From Lagopus muta (Eukaryota > Chordata > Aves > Galliformes > Phasianidae), in NCBI RefSeq assembly GCF_023343835.1, contig NC_064443.1:806001-870000 (forward strand): 64,000 bases of DNA, in the 5' to 3' direction. Positions within the stretch are counted from its first letter, which is position 1. Every line of letters begins with the position of its first letter. Under the pieces are notes generated by a model that worked only from the letters and a program-made list of their open reading frames with translations, searched no databases and had not been told where the DNA came from. Shown one piece after another: positions 38,625 through 52,468 of the stretch. The translations under genes were made by a program, and so were the position numbers.

Positions 38625-39428
38625 CATCATAGATTTACACGAGTCAGAAGGGACCCTTAAGGGCCATCCATCCCAACTCCCTGTGCTGAGCAGGGACACC
38701 ACAGCTCCATCAGTGCTCAGAGCCCCTCCAGCCTGACCTTGGCTGTCTGCAGGGATGCAGCACCACCACCTCTCTGGGCAGCTGTGCCACTGCCTCACAC
38801 CCTTACGGCTGTACAACACTTCTTCCTTATATCCAGTCTATATCTCTCTTCATTTAGCTTGAAACCATTTCCCCTTTTCCTGTCACAACAGACCCAACTG
38901 AAGAGTCTGTCCCCCTCTTTCTTACAGCCCCTTTGGGTACCGAATGGCTGCTCTCAGCTCTCCCCGCAGCCTTCTCTTCTCCACCTGCACAGCCCCAGCT
39001 CTCAGCCTGTCCTCACAGGGAGGTGCTCCATTCCTTGGATCATTTTCATGGCCCTCCTCTGGATGGAATTCAATAGGTTCGTATCTCTCCTGTGCTGTCC
39101 TGAGGACTCCCCATCTGGACACAGAACTCCAGATGAGGTGTCACAGTGCAGAGTAGAGAGGCAGGATCAGCTTCCTGCCCTCTTTGGATGCTGCCCGGGG
39201 TACGATGGGCTCTCTGGGCTGTGAGTGTGCACTGCTGGCTCCTGTCCAGCTGCCACCCACCAGCACCCCCAAGTGCTTTTCACCAGGGCCATGCTCCATC
39301 CTTTAGTCCCCCTGCTTGTATTGGCAGCAGGAGTTGCCATGACCCGGGTGCAGACTTTGCACTTGCCTTTGTTGAACCTCATGAGGGCCCACTGCTCAGC
39401 CTGCCTAGGTCTCTTTGGATGGCAGTCT
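38625..39428 (-). mobile_element. CR1 LINE, antisense, about 800 bases
   Basis: It starts at the reverse-complemented 3' end (ATCATAGATTTACACGAGTC, CCATCCCAACTCCCTGTGCT) and continues through ORF2-derived sequence, with hallmarks such as CTTGAAACCATTTCCCCTTT, CTCCACCTGCACAGCCCCAG, TGGCCCTCCTCTGGATGGAA and TTGTTGAACCTCATGAGGGC. The coding frame is broken by shifts and stops. It lies opposite to CACNA2D2 transcription. Confidence 0.93.
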
Positions 39429-41655
39429 AAAAGATGTATAAAGCTCTCACAGGTTTTGTTTTAGCTAAATCAGAAATATTGTACTTGAGTTCTCCTACCT
39501 ATTAACTTTTAAAGTAATAATATCTTTGTTGTGACTGCTGAACGTTTCCTCTGCAGTACAATACAGGGAGAGCTGGGAATGCAGAGCCCTGTTTGCTCTG
39601 CTAGCAGACAGTGCTTGGCACTCAGATCTCTGGCAGCTGTAACATGGGCACTAAAAGGGACAGACTTAAGCCAAACGAAGCGCCTAATGCTCAGCTTTAC
39701 CAGGCGTTGAGCACTGAGTCAGATTCTGGGCTGTGAGTGGTTGAACATCTCCATAACAAACTCAGCAGACCCAGGAGGAGCCAAAGTAGCCTTTGCTTAT
39801 GTCTGGGGTAGTCTTATAAATCAGGGGTCTGTGGCAGGCTTTCAGTGCGGTGTCACATCTGGGGATCAGCAGGGCAAAGCATGATGTGAGTGGGCTCGTG
39901 TGCTGCCAGGAGCATTGCAGGGCAGGGGAAAACCCATTGCCTGTGTAAAAGTAAACCCTCTGCAGCACTGTGTCATGCATAGAAGGGAGGGCGGGGGGGA
40001 AGGTTGGAAGAAACAGCACTTAATTATTCAAGACCTGCAAGCTGCAAAGAGTTCCAGGGCAGCGAGCCTCCAGCCAGGCATGCGTCACAGCTTTGTGGGC
40101 ACTCTGCTTTCCCCCTCTAGGTTAGCAGGAGGGTAGGTTACACCAGTATGAAAAGAGGGGGGGGGATAAAAATCAATATTTTCTCTTCACCTAGCTCTTG
40201 GTTTTTACTTATTCTATTTTTGTTTGCTGTGAAATCTTAATAAGAGTTGATCAGTGACCAAACAGATGACATTATTTTGCCTCCCACAGAATGACAGCAC
40301 GTTGGAGGGCGCAGGCCAAGCAAGCATCAGCCCAAGTGGGCTCTCTCTGCCGACAGGCAGGAGCATCCCTGCCTGCCTCCTTGGCTGCGTGCTGGGGGGC
40401 TGCTCCTCACTGAGCCTTTCTTCCTGACATTGGGTTTATTATGATGCTGAGGAATTTGCCGTCGTCAGTCTTGTGTGCTGTGCTCTGCTAACAGCTACGT
40501 TTGGCTTGAAGGCTGAGAAACGCTGAATTTATTTCTGAGGTTCTGGGGCAGATTTGTCCCTGATGTAACCGTGCTGAGAGCTGTGGGCCTGTGCTGGGGG
40601 AGCTTTAGGTCTTTGCCTTAATTTAAAAATATAGCGGTGGTTGTGGTTGCTTCTGATTTTTATTGTGAGATGGAGAAGAGAAATGCGTTGTGCACGTGCA
40701 CTACCTGCTCATTTTGCACTCCTGGTTTCCAGGTGACCCCATTTAGCACCTGACCTGACAGCAGATGTGCTATGTTGGCATTCTTGCCATCAGAACCACC
40801 CTTTGCCCACTGCCCGAAGGCTCGGTGGGACCCTGCTGTGTCCCTCGCTCTTTGCCACGTTTATTTCTTTTGGCTTGTTCTTCACTTCAGAGAAAAATCT
40901 GACCCGCTGTGTCTGTGCCCTGGCACCTGCATGCTCCATGGGATGTATGCAGCAGAGCTGCGTGCCTTCAACCCTGCCCTGCTTCCCAAGGGTGGCCTGG
41001 CCTTACAGCACTGCTCTGCTGCAATCCTTCCCTGTGTTTCCTTTCTTTCCAAGTGGAGCCCTGTGCTGAAAGCATCGCTGCTTCAGGCGGTTCGTGAATG
41101 TGGTTATGCGCGCTGAAAGCGGCCTTTTCTGTTCTGTAAGAGCCACTTAATAAATGTCACTTACTTGGTGACTGTGTGGTGCGTGGCCTTCCTCTCGTCA
41201 GGAGGCAGTGGTCAGACCCTGCTGTGTTCTCTGCAGTCACGGTGCTGTGATGGAGAGAAGTTTGCCTCTTGCCTAAGCGTGCTGTTGCAGTTTGCGATGG
41301 CGGAGTTTGTATTGCTCAGCTTCCATTCTGAGCACAACTGTACCCCTGTGTTTGTTTGTACCCTTTCTCAGATCTGAGAAAGTTCTTCTGAAGAACCTCA
41401 GGCTGCTGCAGGAAGGGGCAGTTCAGGAGATGGTATCTGTGTTGTCCCTCCCCCTCCCAAATTTGCTGTGATTGCAGTGTGGCCCCACAGCCAGCTTGCA
41501 GTGCTGCAACTTGCTGGAACGTTCAGAGGTTTGCCAGGTCATTGCACGAAGTTCCACATCCAATGAACAGAGCAGGGAATATAGTATATAGTATTTTTCT
41601 AATCTCCCACGTGGAGTTTAGCCTTGCTTCCTCAGCTGGCTTGGCTCTAGTAGTG
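39429..41655. other. intron 1, unique part
   Basis: No repeat or exon is recognised. A nine-guanine run occurs near 40,156-40,165. Confidence 0.45.
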
Positions 41656-42125
41656 TGTAGGTTGCTCCAGAAGTAATGCCTCCTCTTTATTTCCTTGGAA
41701 ACCACAACAGATACAAAGAGCATAAAAGCACTCTTTGGCAGAGCAAATTCTCAGCTATAAAACACTATTTTTTTTTCAGTGTAGTTACTACCATTAGCTG
41801 TGCATTTTTGCCAGCAGTGGTCAACAGCCCCCATGCTGTGCTCGTAAAAACCTGCACCAGTGGAGATAACCCAGTGTCCGTGTCACCACTGCTGAACTGC
41901 ACCATGCACCCCTCACTGTGCTCACGTCCATTGCTTGGTCTCCTCCAGTGCTCAGCAAGTGCTGATGAATGTCCACAGGTGCCATTTTTTTCTGCATGGA
42001 GGAATTCAGTGACACATCTGGGAATGTGTGAGGAGCTGGGAGGGGGCACTGTCAGAACAGCTGACCAGAGTGACCAAAGGAGTGTTCCATGCAACACGAT
42101 GTCGTGTTCAGCAAGAGAATCTGGT
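41656..42125 (-). mobile_element. mariner-type DNA transposon remnant (Galluhop-like)
   Basis: The left end reads AGGTTGCTCCAGAAGTAATG CCTCC, resembling the terminal inverted repeat of the chicken Galluhop mariner family. The minus strand encodes pieces of a mariner transposase N-terminal helix-turn-helix (DIHQHLLSTGGDQAMDVSTV, about 41,890-41,985) and, in another frame, VQFSSGDTD. The frame is therefore shifted. No matching inverted terminus is found near 42,125, so one end is missing. It looks like an internally deleted, inactive copy. Family name is from memory. Confidence 0.72.
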
Positions 42126-45100
42126 TAAAGAGGAGGGGGGGATGCTTGCTGTGATGGCATTCGTCTTCTCAAGAAACTGTCATATTTGATGGGCCCTGCT
42201 TTCCTGGAAGTAGTTGCATGTCTGCCTGCTGGTGGGAAGTGGAGAATGAATTCCTTGCTTTGCTTTGCTTGCGTGTGCAGCTTCTGCTTTCCTCACAAAC
42301 TGTCCTTATTTGAACCTGTGAGTTCTTGCTTTTTGGCTGTACAGATTCTCTCCTGCATCCCACGTGGGGAGAGCAGGGGAGCAGCTGTGTGGCTCTGAGC
42401 TGCTGCCAGGTTAAACCACAGCAGGTGTGCAGGTAGCCTGGAGTGCAGGTAGCTTCGAGGAGTCCACCTATGCTTCAGCCTTTGGTCTGCTTCTGAGTGG
42501 CAGAATTTGCTTGGAAACTGTTATTTCTTAAAATTGCCCTTGTGCTAATCTTACTGTGATACCACAGCTTCTGCCGGTATGTGGGTTAGCAAGGTGTTCC
42601 TGGCTGAGAACAAGGGCAGATCCTGACTTTGTTGAGGCTCCTCCAAAGACCATCTCTTACACCTTGGCTTTCTGGAGTTTTACACTAGGCAAATTTGTCC
42701 CACTTTTCTATTGCCAGGCCTATCTTCCAGGTGTTCTCTTATCCCCAGTTGATCCCCTGGCCTACTTTCTGTCCCCTACACATTGAGATGTGACCAGCCT
42801 GTCGCTGTTGGCACGAGCAAAGCCTGTGTGCCTCAGGCCTGTTCTCTGGGGTGGCAGTTCTGTCCTGATGCCCTTGGGGCTGCCTCCCATCCCTCCCTCC
42901 CATATCTTGCTCTGTTCTGTCTTCCACCCCTCCTTATGGCTTTCTACATGCAGTTTGAAACAGCTCCTGCATTTCCTTATTGCTCATTTTACTGATGAAA
43001 CTGAGGCTTCGAAAACTCTAATATGTCAGCAGCAGAGCAGGAAATGGAACCCAGATCACGTAATATCTTCTCTTCTGCTCCTCCGAATGAATCCATGCTC
43101 TTCATTTCGGGATAAATGTTTCTTCTGCAATATAGTAACAAGTACAAGAACAGAGACGTGGCCAGGAGGACTGGTACTGTAGAGAGGGGACCTTTCTCTT
43201 CCTCTGGTGTTGGGAGAGAGGAGCTGTCCTTGGGGATGAGAAGTGCTTCCGAAGGATGACGTCCTCTGGCTGTTTGGGGACCAGAACTTGGGCAGCACTG
43301 CTCTCAGTTAGCTGGAGGGACAGAGGGTCTGCTGCAGTGCTCAATGCAGGCACGGGGCTTTTGCAAATGAGATGGGTGCCCTTTCTGTGAGCCCCGCATT
43401 GGCTGCTTTGTGCCACTTAAATTGCAGTCAGGCAGCCTTCCCGAGAAATGCTCTCTTGAAAATTGCCTTTTTGTGCTGATGAGGCACTCATTTAGGATTG
43501 GATCTGTTGTGCTCGCTGTCTCCCAGCGGCGGGCGCTCGCTGGTGGGATGGGTTGTGGTGAGAGCTGCAGGACAGAGGCTCCTGACACCCCTCAGACGTT
43601 TGTCCCCTCTCGTGGTCCCTGAGGTGTCAGCTGAGCACTTCCCGCTCTGTGTGTGTGCCTCAGAGAGATGCTCGAGGCCATTAAGCTGGGTAATTTACAT
43701 GCTTCTTGAGCCTGCGCCTAGGGAAATATATTTCACAGGTAATTTCAAATCTCTTGGCGTGTGGCAGAAGTCATTATTCTAAATAGAAAGGGGCTGCTGA
43801 TGTCATGAGCCCCATTGAGAGGAGCTTGTTAACGCCAGGGTTTTGTCTCTTACAGAGAAGAGTCTGAGGTGGACTGCTGGTGGGGTGTGGGGACATCGGC
43901 TGGCGTAGCTCTTAATGCCAGCACTCACTTATAAGAGCAGAAGAGTGAATATCCTCATCATCTCAGGTTCTGCATAATGTGTGTGAAGATGTGCTCTGGA
44001 GTGTCGATGGCTGCGAGAGCTTCCAGCTTCAGTGCTTCAGTGCGGGCTTCAAAGTGCAGACAGCCAACTTCACATCAGGAGATTGAGTTTCATGTCTGAC
44101 TGCTGCTGAAAGTGTGTCTGCATTTGGGACTGCTGCTTTACATCTATTGCTCAGCTTTCTCCCATAGAACAGGGAAAAATTTAGGAGGGTCTGTCAGTTT
44201 AATGTTGGTCAGTTCCCTCACAGTGGTGTCTGAACTTTTGCACTAGCAGAGCTTCAATTGCAGTATTGCAACTGAACCGCCATCATCCTTCTGCAGAGCT
44301 CCCCAGCGTGCTGCTGGGATGGGGCAGTGAGTGTGATGGACCCAAGTCCTGAGTGTCGCACAGCAAGCCTTGTTGGTTCCTTTGGCATATTTCCAGTGTG
44401 GTTCTGTGATCGCTGTTTCAATAGGCTTGTTTCCTTACAAAGGGGAGGCCGTATGTACTTATTTTTCCCCATGGAGGAAGGAGCGTTTGTCCCACCTGGG
44501 TGGCAAGGAAGAGAAAGCTGGGAGTCCATCCCCACTCCTGCTGTGCTTTGCAGCAGCACTGGGACAAAGCTGAGCGGGGCTTCGTGCTTCCAGTGTCCCT
44601 GCTGGGACTGGGTGCTACCTTACAAGTGCGAGTGTCCTGCAGACAGCTTTTAGATGTGTGTCACAAAGCGCTGCGGTAATGGCATAAAATGCAGTAAATT
44701 ATTATTTTTTTTTAAATGCTTTCCACCTCCACCATTTTTTTTTTTTCTTTCGTTGCGGAAAGGGAGCTGTACAATGAACAGCTTCTACAAATGAAGGCGA
44801 CTGGATGTGAAATAACAGGGTTCTGGGTGTTTGGCTGGTGAGAGATGCAATGAGAGAGCATCGCTAAGTGCTTTATAATAACAATGATTACCACACGCTC
44901 TTAGGAGCCAGGAATCTCTCAGGTAGGGAATGATGTGGAGAGGGGTTGTTTAAGGCAGGGATTTAACTAGACAGACATCTAGCAGCAGTGACACCTAGAG
45001 AGCTCTGAGGAATGCTGTCGTGTGGTAGAAGACCTTTGTGGCAGAGACTAATGCTCTTTGCTTGCTAAATACAGGAATTCGGCCCAGGTCTGACTAGTCA

Positions 45101-45728
45101 GTGGTTCTCTCAGGCTCCTTAGTATGGCTTGTATCTCAGTGATCTGATTCATCACTGCATGCTTCATGTGATTCAGAGCAGCTGAAATCTAAGGGAAGGG
45201 TGCATTCTGAGGGCAGTCCTCCAGTGTCCTGTGGGTAATACAAGCCAGCCAGCTCAGCGTCATCAGCTTACACTTGTTCTGCTGCATCCCTTTGTGCTGC
45301 TGTGGCAGCAGCAGCATCTCTTGGTGGAGCACCTCACGTGAGCAAGAGCACTTTGGGAGCTTTCTTGTTGGTGGCTGCAGTCAGTGTTTTGTTTCCTGGT
45401 TATCCCTATGGCATGTGTCTTTCCCTCACCCCTTAGGCAGTGCACTAAGAAATGAAGGATGACTGCACTGTGTGTGTGCAAGGCTCCATCCCAGCAGTCA
45501 GAACCTGGCACCTCTGAATCCTCTTTGCTTCATTTCTTCGCAAGAACTCTTTAAATGACCTAAGCGAGGACAACGTCTTTGCTTTTTTCAGTATGTTTCT
45601 GCTTGTGCTGCCAGGAGGTGGATGTTGTGAAGTATCCTCAAGTTGTGAAGGAAGCTTCATGTCAGCTCAGGCTGTGGCTGAGCAGTGGTGCAGGAGCATG
45701 GGGCATCTCGCAGCGTCTCATCACAGAG

Positions 45729-45744
45729 GTGTGTGTGTGTGTGT
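45729..45744. repeat. (GT)8 microsatellite
   Basis: Eight GT units followed by GCGC, so the alternating purine-pyrimidine run extends to 45,748. Confidence 0.95.
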
Positions 45745-46560
45745 GCGCTTTAGATGACAGTGCTCTGGTGGCACAGTGCAGAAAGGCTGCCTGGACTGCC
45801 TTGCTGTAGCCACACCAGTGTGCTCAGCTGATAGCTTTACTGTGTCTCCAGGCTGTGAAGAAATCTCAGCTACCCCCAGCCTCAAGTACAGATCCTGCTG
45901 GGTGCGTCTATTCTGTTTTCTGGCATAGTTCAGCCCCCAGAATCCTCATCTGGTGATGAAAATTTACTGGAAGGAACAAGAAGATGCAACAATCTATCCT
46001 ACTTCTGTCTAGCTCCCAAGAGAGTCATGAATTATACACGGAATAAACAAATAACCTGATATGTCTGTCATTATATCATAAAGGACTTTAATAATTCATG
46101 CAGCTTGCAAAATCCGTTCTAAGACCTACCCTTGGTAACCTTATCTCTGCAGCGGGGGATGGGATCTCTTCTGCCTCTACTCAGATTGCATCTGTAACAC
46201 AGGGAAGGAGACAGGCAGGAGAGAGGTCTTATCACAAAACTTCATCTGTGTAACGGGTTGCGAAGAAATGTGCAAGAGTTATCAGCAGTGGGGGTCTCAA
46301 GGCATTCTGAAAATGACAAGTGGCTGCACGAGGTGAAATTTATGCAGATTGTGTGCTTAATAAAACCGACACCTCTTCACTTATTTATTAATTCATTGTG
46401 CTTCGAGTCTGGGTTTGTGACAGGCTCTGAGATCAGGAGCCCATCCTAATCCTGCACCGATGGGAGTGCAGACGTGGCAGAGCCCACAGGCTTCTGCTGT
46501 TCCTGATGTGCATCAGCAAGAGTGTGATAGCAATCTGGTTTCAAGATGCAAAACAGAAGC

Positions 46561-46572
46561 AAAAAAAAAAAA
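46561..46572. repeat. A12 homopolymer
   Basis: Twelve adenines. No retrocopy is recognisable immediately upstream. Confidence 0.9.
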
Positions 46573-47317
46573 CCTGTAGCTTTCAAAGAATCAGGGATGC
46601 TAAGACCTGAGATTTGCTTTGGCTTTGAACACAACTGTTAATTGATTGGAGCAGTGCATTTCTGGTATTGACAGTGCAGCGCTGGTTGTGGTAGTCAGAG
46701 CCTCTGGCTTCCTTTGCTTGCATTGCAGTCCTGGAGGCTGGTACTGTTGCTTCTGCCCCTGTCACATGAGATGTCAAAGCAGCTGAGCTACCTGGTAAAG
46801 TTTCTGTTCACAGGAATACCTCGGAGCGACAAGAGCAGTTCATCCAAATCTCCAGATATACATAAGTAGCTTATTCTGCTATAAGGCAACCCAATTCATT
46901 TTTCCTTCTCGGAGCCAACCTGAGTAGACTGCACGCATGGCAGAGAACTTCCTGCTGAACTCGCTCAGTGCTCTGCCTTGCAGCAGCCACCCAGTGCTAT
47001 CAGGGTGCTCCGTTCTGCTCCCAGGTGCAGAGAGTCGCAGCATGCTGAGATCAAATTCACCTCTTGAAGTTGTGCAAACTGCTTGTTGTATGTTGGCAGT
47101 GCGCTCAGGAACCCCCATGCAGACTGCTCACACTGTGTGAGGATCTATCAAGGGATGATTGCATCATGGAGAGGTGGCCAGAAGGTGAACTCCAGGCTGA
47201 TAAGGATGGAAGGAACAGGACGATGGGGTCTGTGGCTGAATGTGTCTTGTGGGAAAGGTCTCGCTGCCTACAGAAGATGCTGTCTGTGACTGCACTGCCA
47301 TTTGTTCTTCTTGTTCA

Positions 47318-47703
47318 CTAAGCTGAGTGGTGCCACTGACACATTAGAGGGAAGGGTTGTCATTCAGAGGGACCTGGACAGGCTGGAGAGGTGGGTCCAT
47401 GCCAACCTCATGAAGTTCAGCAAGGCCACATGTAAGGTCCTGCACTTGATCTGGACAATTCCAAGCACAGATACAGGTTGAGTGGAGAATGGCTTGAGAG
47501 CAGCCTTGAGGAGAAGGATTAGGGAGTGCTGAAAGGCTCAGAGCCAGCCATGTGCACTTGCAGCCCAGAAGGCCAACTGTAACCTGGATTGCATCAGGAG
47601 AAGCGTGTCCAGCAGGTCCAGGGAGGTGGTTCTATAGCTCTGCTCTGCTCTCATGAGCCCCCACCTAGAGTACTGTGTCCAGTTCTGGGGGCCTCAGCAC
47701 AAG
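47318..47703 (+). mobile_element. CR1 LINE, sense, 5' part of a split copy
   Basis: The ORF2-derived sequence runs from GCTGAGTGGTGCCACTGACA through 'gagggacctggacaggctgg', AACCTCATGAAGTTCAGCAA and GTACTGTGTCCAGTTCTGGG to CAGCACAAG. It breaks off where an antisense CR1 begins and resumes at 48,132. Frameshifts and stops make it inactive. Confidence 0.93.
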
Positions 47704-48616
<913 letters not shown>

Positions 48617-48899
48617 GCTGTGTTGAGGAGGGGCACGCAGACGTGATCCATGGAGCGCAGTGTCTGCCCAGTGGCCTCTTGCAGCGCTGCTGGGCAAATG
48701 TTCCAGCTCACGCACTGGGGGACTTCTCCTTCCTCCTCCTCTTGGCAAGTCATCTACAAACAGATTGTGATTTTCCTCCAACCTAGTCTTACACTTTAAA
48801 TTATTCACCAAATTATCCTTTGGTCTACAGTTCCTTTGCATATCAAATACTCAAAACCGGCTTTTTGTAAAGTTAAGAATTCGAGATATTTTGATTGGA
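48617..48899. other. short spacer between two CR1 copies
   Basis: Unique-looking sequence with no recognised feature. Confidence 0.4.
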
Positions 48900-49795
48900 C
48901 ACGTAACTCTCAAATAATAGTGGCTGTAGGTCTCTGTCATACTGAGAGGACATTTGAAGTGGACTCCTGCGGGGATCTGCCCTAGACCTAGTTTTATTTA
49001 ATATTTTCATTAATAACTTAGGGAACGGAGTGGAGAATATGCTTATAAAAATTGCAGATGACACTGAGCTGGGAGGGGATGGATGTGCTTCAGAAGGCAT
49101 TATCAGAATTCAAAATTATTTACAAAAAATGGAACGGAGAGCCTGCTATCAGAAAGAAGGGAACTTGGTGAAAACAAATGCAAAGCGCTGCGCTTAAGGA
49201 GGAGAAATCCAATGTACAAATAGAGGACAAAAAAATATTTGTCTGAGTAGCAGCGTGGTAGAAAAGGTCCTGGTCACAAACTGAGTCACCAAAGCACTGT
49301 GATAGCAGGAGGACACACGTATTTGCAACATAAAGTAGCTTCTTGGACAGGATTGGGTCAGTGATATTCAACCCTTCAGATTGCACTGGGCCAGACTTCT
49401 GCTGGCCTACCTGATCCCACTTCTTGGTGAGAGCCTTGGAAGGTGTCCATGAACTGCAGAGAATCCAGAGCTGGGCAGCAAGGACAAGATGTTGGTAGAG
49501 CATGGCCAAGAAAGAAAAGCTGGACAAAACTGAGCTTGGAGTAGGAAAGGATTAAAGAGCAAAGGGTTCTTTAGAGCTCTTCAGAGCTTGTAATGAGAAA
49601 GGAAATCCTTTGTCTGCTGTAAGTGGCATAAATGGGAAGAAAGAGTTGAGATTTAGGATGGATAAGAAGGAAACCTTTTCACCGCATAGTGAAAGATGGA
49701 ATTGAAAAAGATACCCTGTGGATGTGGGAAACACCTTCAGTGGAGGCTGTAGGCGCAGGTTAGACAGTGTTTCTTGCAGCAGTGTTTGGTGCCTG
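48900..49795 (+). mobile_element. old CR1 LINE with reverse-transcriptase remnant
   Basis: Conceptual reading near 48,975-49,085 gives LFNIFINNLGNG and, after a gap, IADDTELGG, a decayed form of the FADD-type catalytic motif of the CR1 reverse transcriptase. It continues through eroded ORF2 sequence to about GGAGGCTGTAGGCGCAGGTT. It is more diverged than its neighbours and lacks a clear 3' tail. Edges are uncertain by about 50 bases. Confidence 0.8.
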
Positions 49796-51254
49796 TGTCT
49801 GACTCAACACCTACTGGCTGCTGTGTTTCCAGATGGAGTTTGGCCCTGGATGGCTGATGCTTCCTCTTTCCAGTACAGAGATGATATTTGATGAACAATT
49901 TCCTGTCGCCAAAAGCCTCGCTGGTGGCAAGTTGCAGGTTGCTGTTGGTTTTTCCCACAGCTACGCACAAGAATGTTTGTGCTCAGGAACCATTAGTAGA
50001 ACAAATTTTGTGTGCAATTGTTGGTTTGCTTTCCTTTCCCTTTTTGCCCAGGTCTGGCTGTCCTATAGACTGAGAAGGCTACCCAGTCTTCCTTTTGATT
50101 GCAGTAGTTGTTTGGGCATCAAACTGGCATCAGGATGGATCTTATAGGCGGTCTGGCATTTTTTATTATTTTAAGGAACATTTCCTGCTGTAAGAATTGG
50201 GAAGACAGTGGATAGTGCAAGGAAGAAGGTGTGGAAGTGTTTGAGTCAAAGAAAACAAAGTAACAAAGCTCTGTGATTGAGCTGAAGGTAGAGTTCTATC
50301 CCGATGTGTGTCTTAAAGACCTGGCTTTGGATATAGCTTTAATACTCGGTTGTCCTTTCCTTCTAAGCTAGTATCAAACATGGTCAGGCATTTATTTGGT
50401 TGTTTTGTAGGAAAGGATATTCTCTGAAAGCTGTATCTTAAAATAAGAGAAGTGATAAACAACGAAAACCAAAGCATCTTTGTTTTTCCTTGGTGTGTGT
50501 TAGCTCATACTGGGTCTTACAGCCCAGATATGTACAAAATGGAGGGAACTGAGAAGGGGCACAAGTGCACGCATGCACGCGTGTGCGCTGACACATGCGG
50601 TATTATAGGTAAAGGATTAAGCATCTTGAAGGAATAAGCCAGTTATGAGAAGTTCCTGCACAGCAAAAATTAGACAACACAGTAATTAATAACCTTATTA
50701 AATAGCAATATTTGGGCACTGAACCAAAGCGTATGAATCAGAGTGAGGCATTCTTGGCTGCACACGCTGGGTGAAGTGTAGACTCTTGTGCAGAATGCTT
50801 TCTGGATAACTGAATAAGCTGTGGGGCAGCGTGTCTGCTTAGCAGCTAGTTTTTCCTCTTGTCTTTTCACGTTTATGTGAGTCTCCCTTCTTCTTTGGGC
50901 CAGGAAGGCAGCAAAAGGACGAGGTCTCTGAGGTTCTCAGCATCCTCTCTGTGGCTCGGGAGGGCTCTGTCCGTGTGCCGTAAGCCACCGAGGAGCACAG
51001 TGACCCCGGGGTGGTGCTGGGTGCTGCTGAGGGTGTGCAGCTTCTCTGCAGAGTGCTGGAGCTGCTGTGCAGAAGTGCGGGGCTGCAGATGGCCATCTGC
51101 TGTGTGCGGAGTGTGGGCCAGGGACAGCCTGTCTGCTGCCTTCCACGGCAGTTCTCATTTTCTTCTAAAGTCCCTGGAGCGCTGTTGCAGCCTCACAAAC
51201 CAGGCGTCAGAGCAGTGGTGCAGCCTCCTGGAAGAAATGTGAAGGCACGTGTGA
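49796..51254. other. intron 1, unique part
   Basis: No exon or repeat, apart from a 24-base alternating purine-pyrimidine run at 50,565-50,588. Confidence 0.45.
50565..50588. repeat. 24-bp alternating purine-pyrimidine run
   Basis: Every step from GTGCACGC to GTGTGCGC alternates purine and pyrimidine, with many CG and CA/TG dinucleotides, a composition prone to adopt Z-DNA under negative supercoiling. Confidence 0.8.
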
Positions 51255-52468
51255 GATGAGGAGGTGACCCAAGACAGCCAGCACAGCTTCGTCAAGGACA
51301 GAGCACATCTGAACAATCTGATGGCCTTCTGTGATGGAGTGACAAAGTGGATAAAGGAAGGGCAACTGATGTCATCTGCCTGGAGTTCTGCAAGAACTTT
51401 GACACAGTCCCACACCACATCCTGATCTCTAAATTGGAGATGGATTTGAAGGCTGTATTGTTTGGTGGATGAAGAGTTGGTGTGATGGTCACAGCCAGAG
51501 GGTTGTGGTCAGTGGCTCAATGTCCAGGTGGAGGCTGGTGATGAGTGGTGTCCCCCAGGGGGTTGACTCAGGACTGGTGTTCTTCAGTGTCTTTATCAAT
51601 GACACAGTTGGATTGAATGCTCCCTCAGCAAGTTTGCTGACAACACCAAGATGAGTGGTGCAGTCGACACAGTGGAAGGAAGGGATGCCATCCTGCGTGG
51701 ACTCACGTGAGCCTAATGAGGTTCAAGAAGGTCAAGAACAAGGTATTGCACTTGAATCAGAGCAATCCCAGACCTGAGTACAGACTGAGAGAAGAGCTCC
51801 TTGAGAGCGGACCTGTGGTAATGACCAGGGGGTCCTGATGGACAAAAAGCTGTGCATTGGCCAGCAGTGTGCTCCTGCAGCCTGGAAGGCCAACAGCATC
51901 CTGGGCTGCAATAACAGAGGAGGAAGCAGTGGGCAGGGGGGTGATTGTCCCCCTCTGCTCTGCTCTTGTGAGGCCCTACCTGTAGTGCTGTCCAGACTTG
52001 GGGCCCCCAGCACAAGAGAGACATGGGGCTTTGGAACAGGTCCAGAGGAGGCCATGAAGATGCTCAGCGTGCTGCAGCACCTTTCCTATGGAGACAGGCT
52101 GAAGAAGCTGGGGGTGGTCAGCATGCAGAAGAGAAGGCTCTGGGAAGACCTCATTGCAGCCTTCCAGTGCTTGGAGGAGCTTATAAGCAGGAGGAGGAAT
52201 AACTTTTTACATGGTCTGGTAGTGACAGGACATGGGATAATAATTCTAAACTAAAAAAGTAAAAATATAGGTGAGATGATAGGTGAGATTCTTTTCTCAG
52301 AGGCACTGGCAGTGTTGCCCAGAGCCGTGGGTGCCATCCCTGGAGGTTCTCCAGGCCATGGAGGGGCCCTGGGCAGCCCGAAGTGGGGGGCAGCCAGGCC
52401 ATGGCAGGGGTTTCAAACCAGATGATCTTCATGTTACCTTCCAATCCAAGCCATTCTTTGGTTCATTG
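51255..52468 (+). mobile_element. CR1 LINE, sense, about 1.2 kb
   Basis: It starts inside ORF2 (AGCCAGCACAGCTTCGTCAA) and includes the reverse-transcriptase signature SGVPQG (about 51,541-51,560) and FINDT just downstream. The FADD catalytic block that follows is out of frame. It ends with 'aaaccagatgatcttcatgt' and AATCCAAGCCATTCTTTGGT. Internal stops and shifts make it inactive. It is the longest single CR1 in the window. Confidence 0.93.

Larger units (their letters stand above)
42126..47317. other. intron 1, unique part
   Basis: No exon or mobile element is recognised. Thymidine runs lie at 44,704-44,747, a (GT)8 at 45,729-45,744 and an A12 run at 46,561-46,572. Confidence 0.45.

Noticed and set aside
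38739..39224. 161-codon plus-strand frame
   Set aside because: It lies on the opposite strand of an antisense CR1 copy and is a shadow frame of the LINE.
51838..52254. 138-codon plus-strand frame
   Set aside because: It is CR1-derived sequence within the element at 51,255-52,468.
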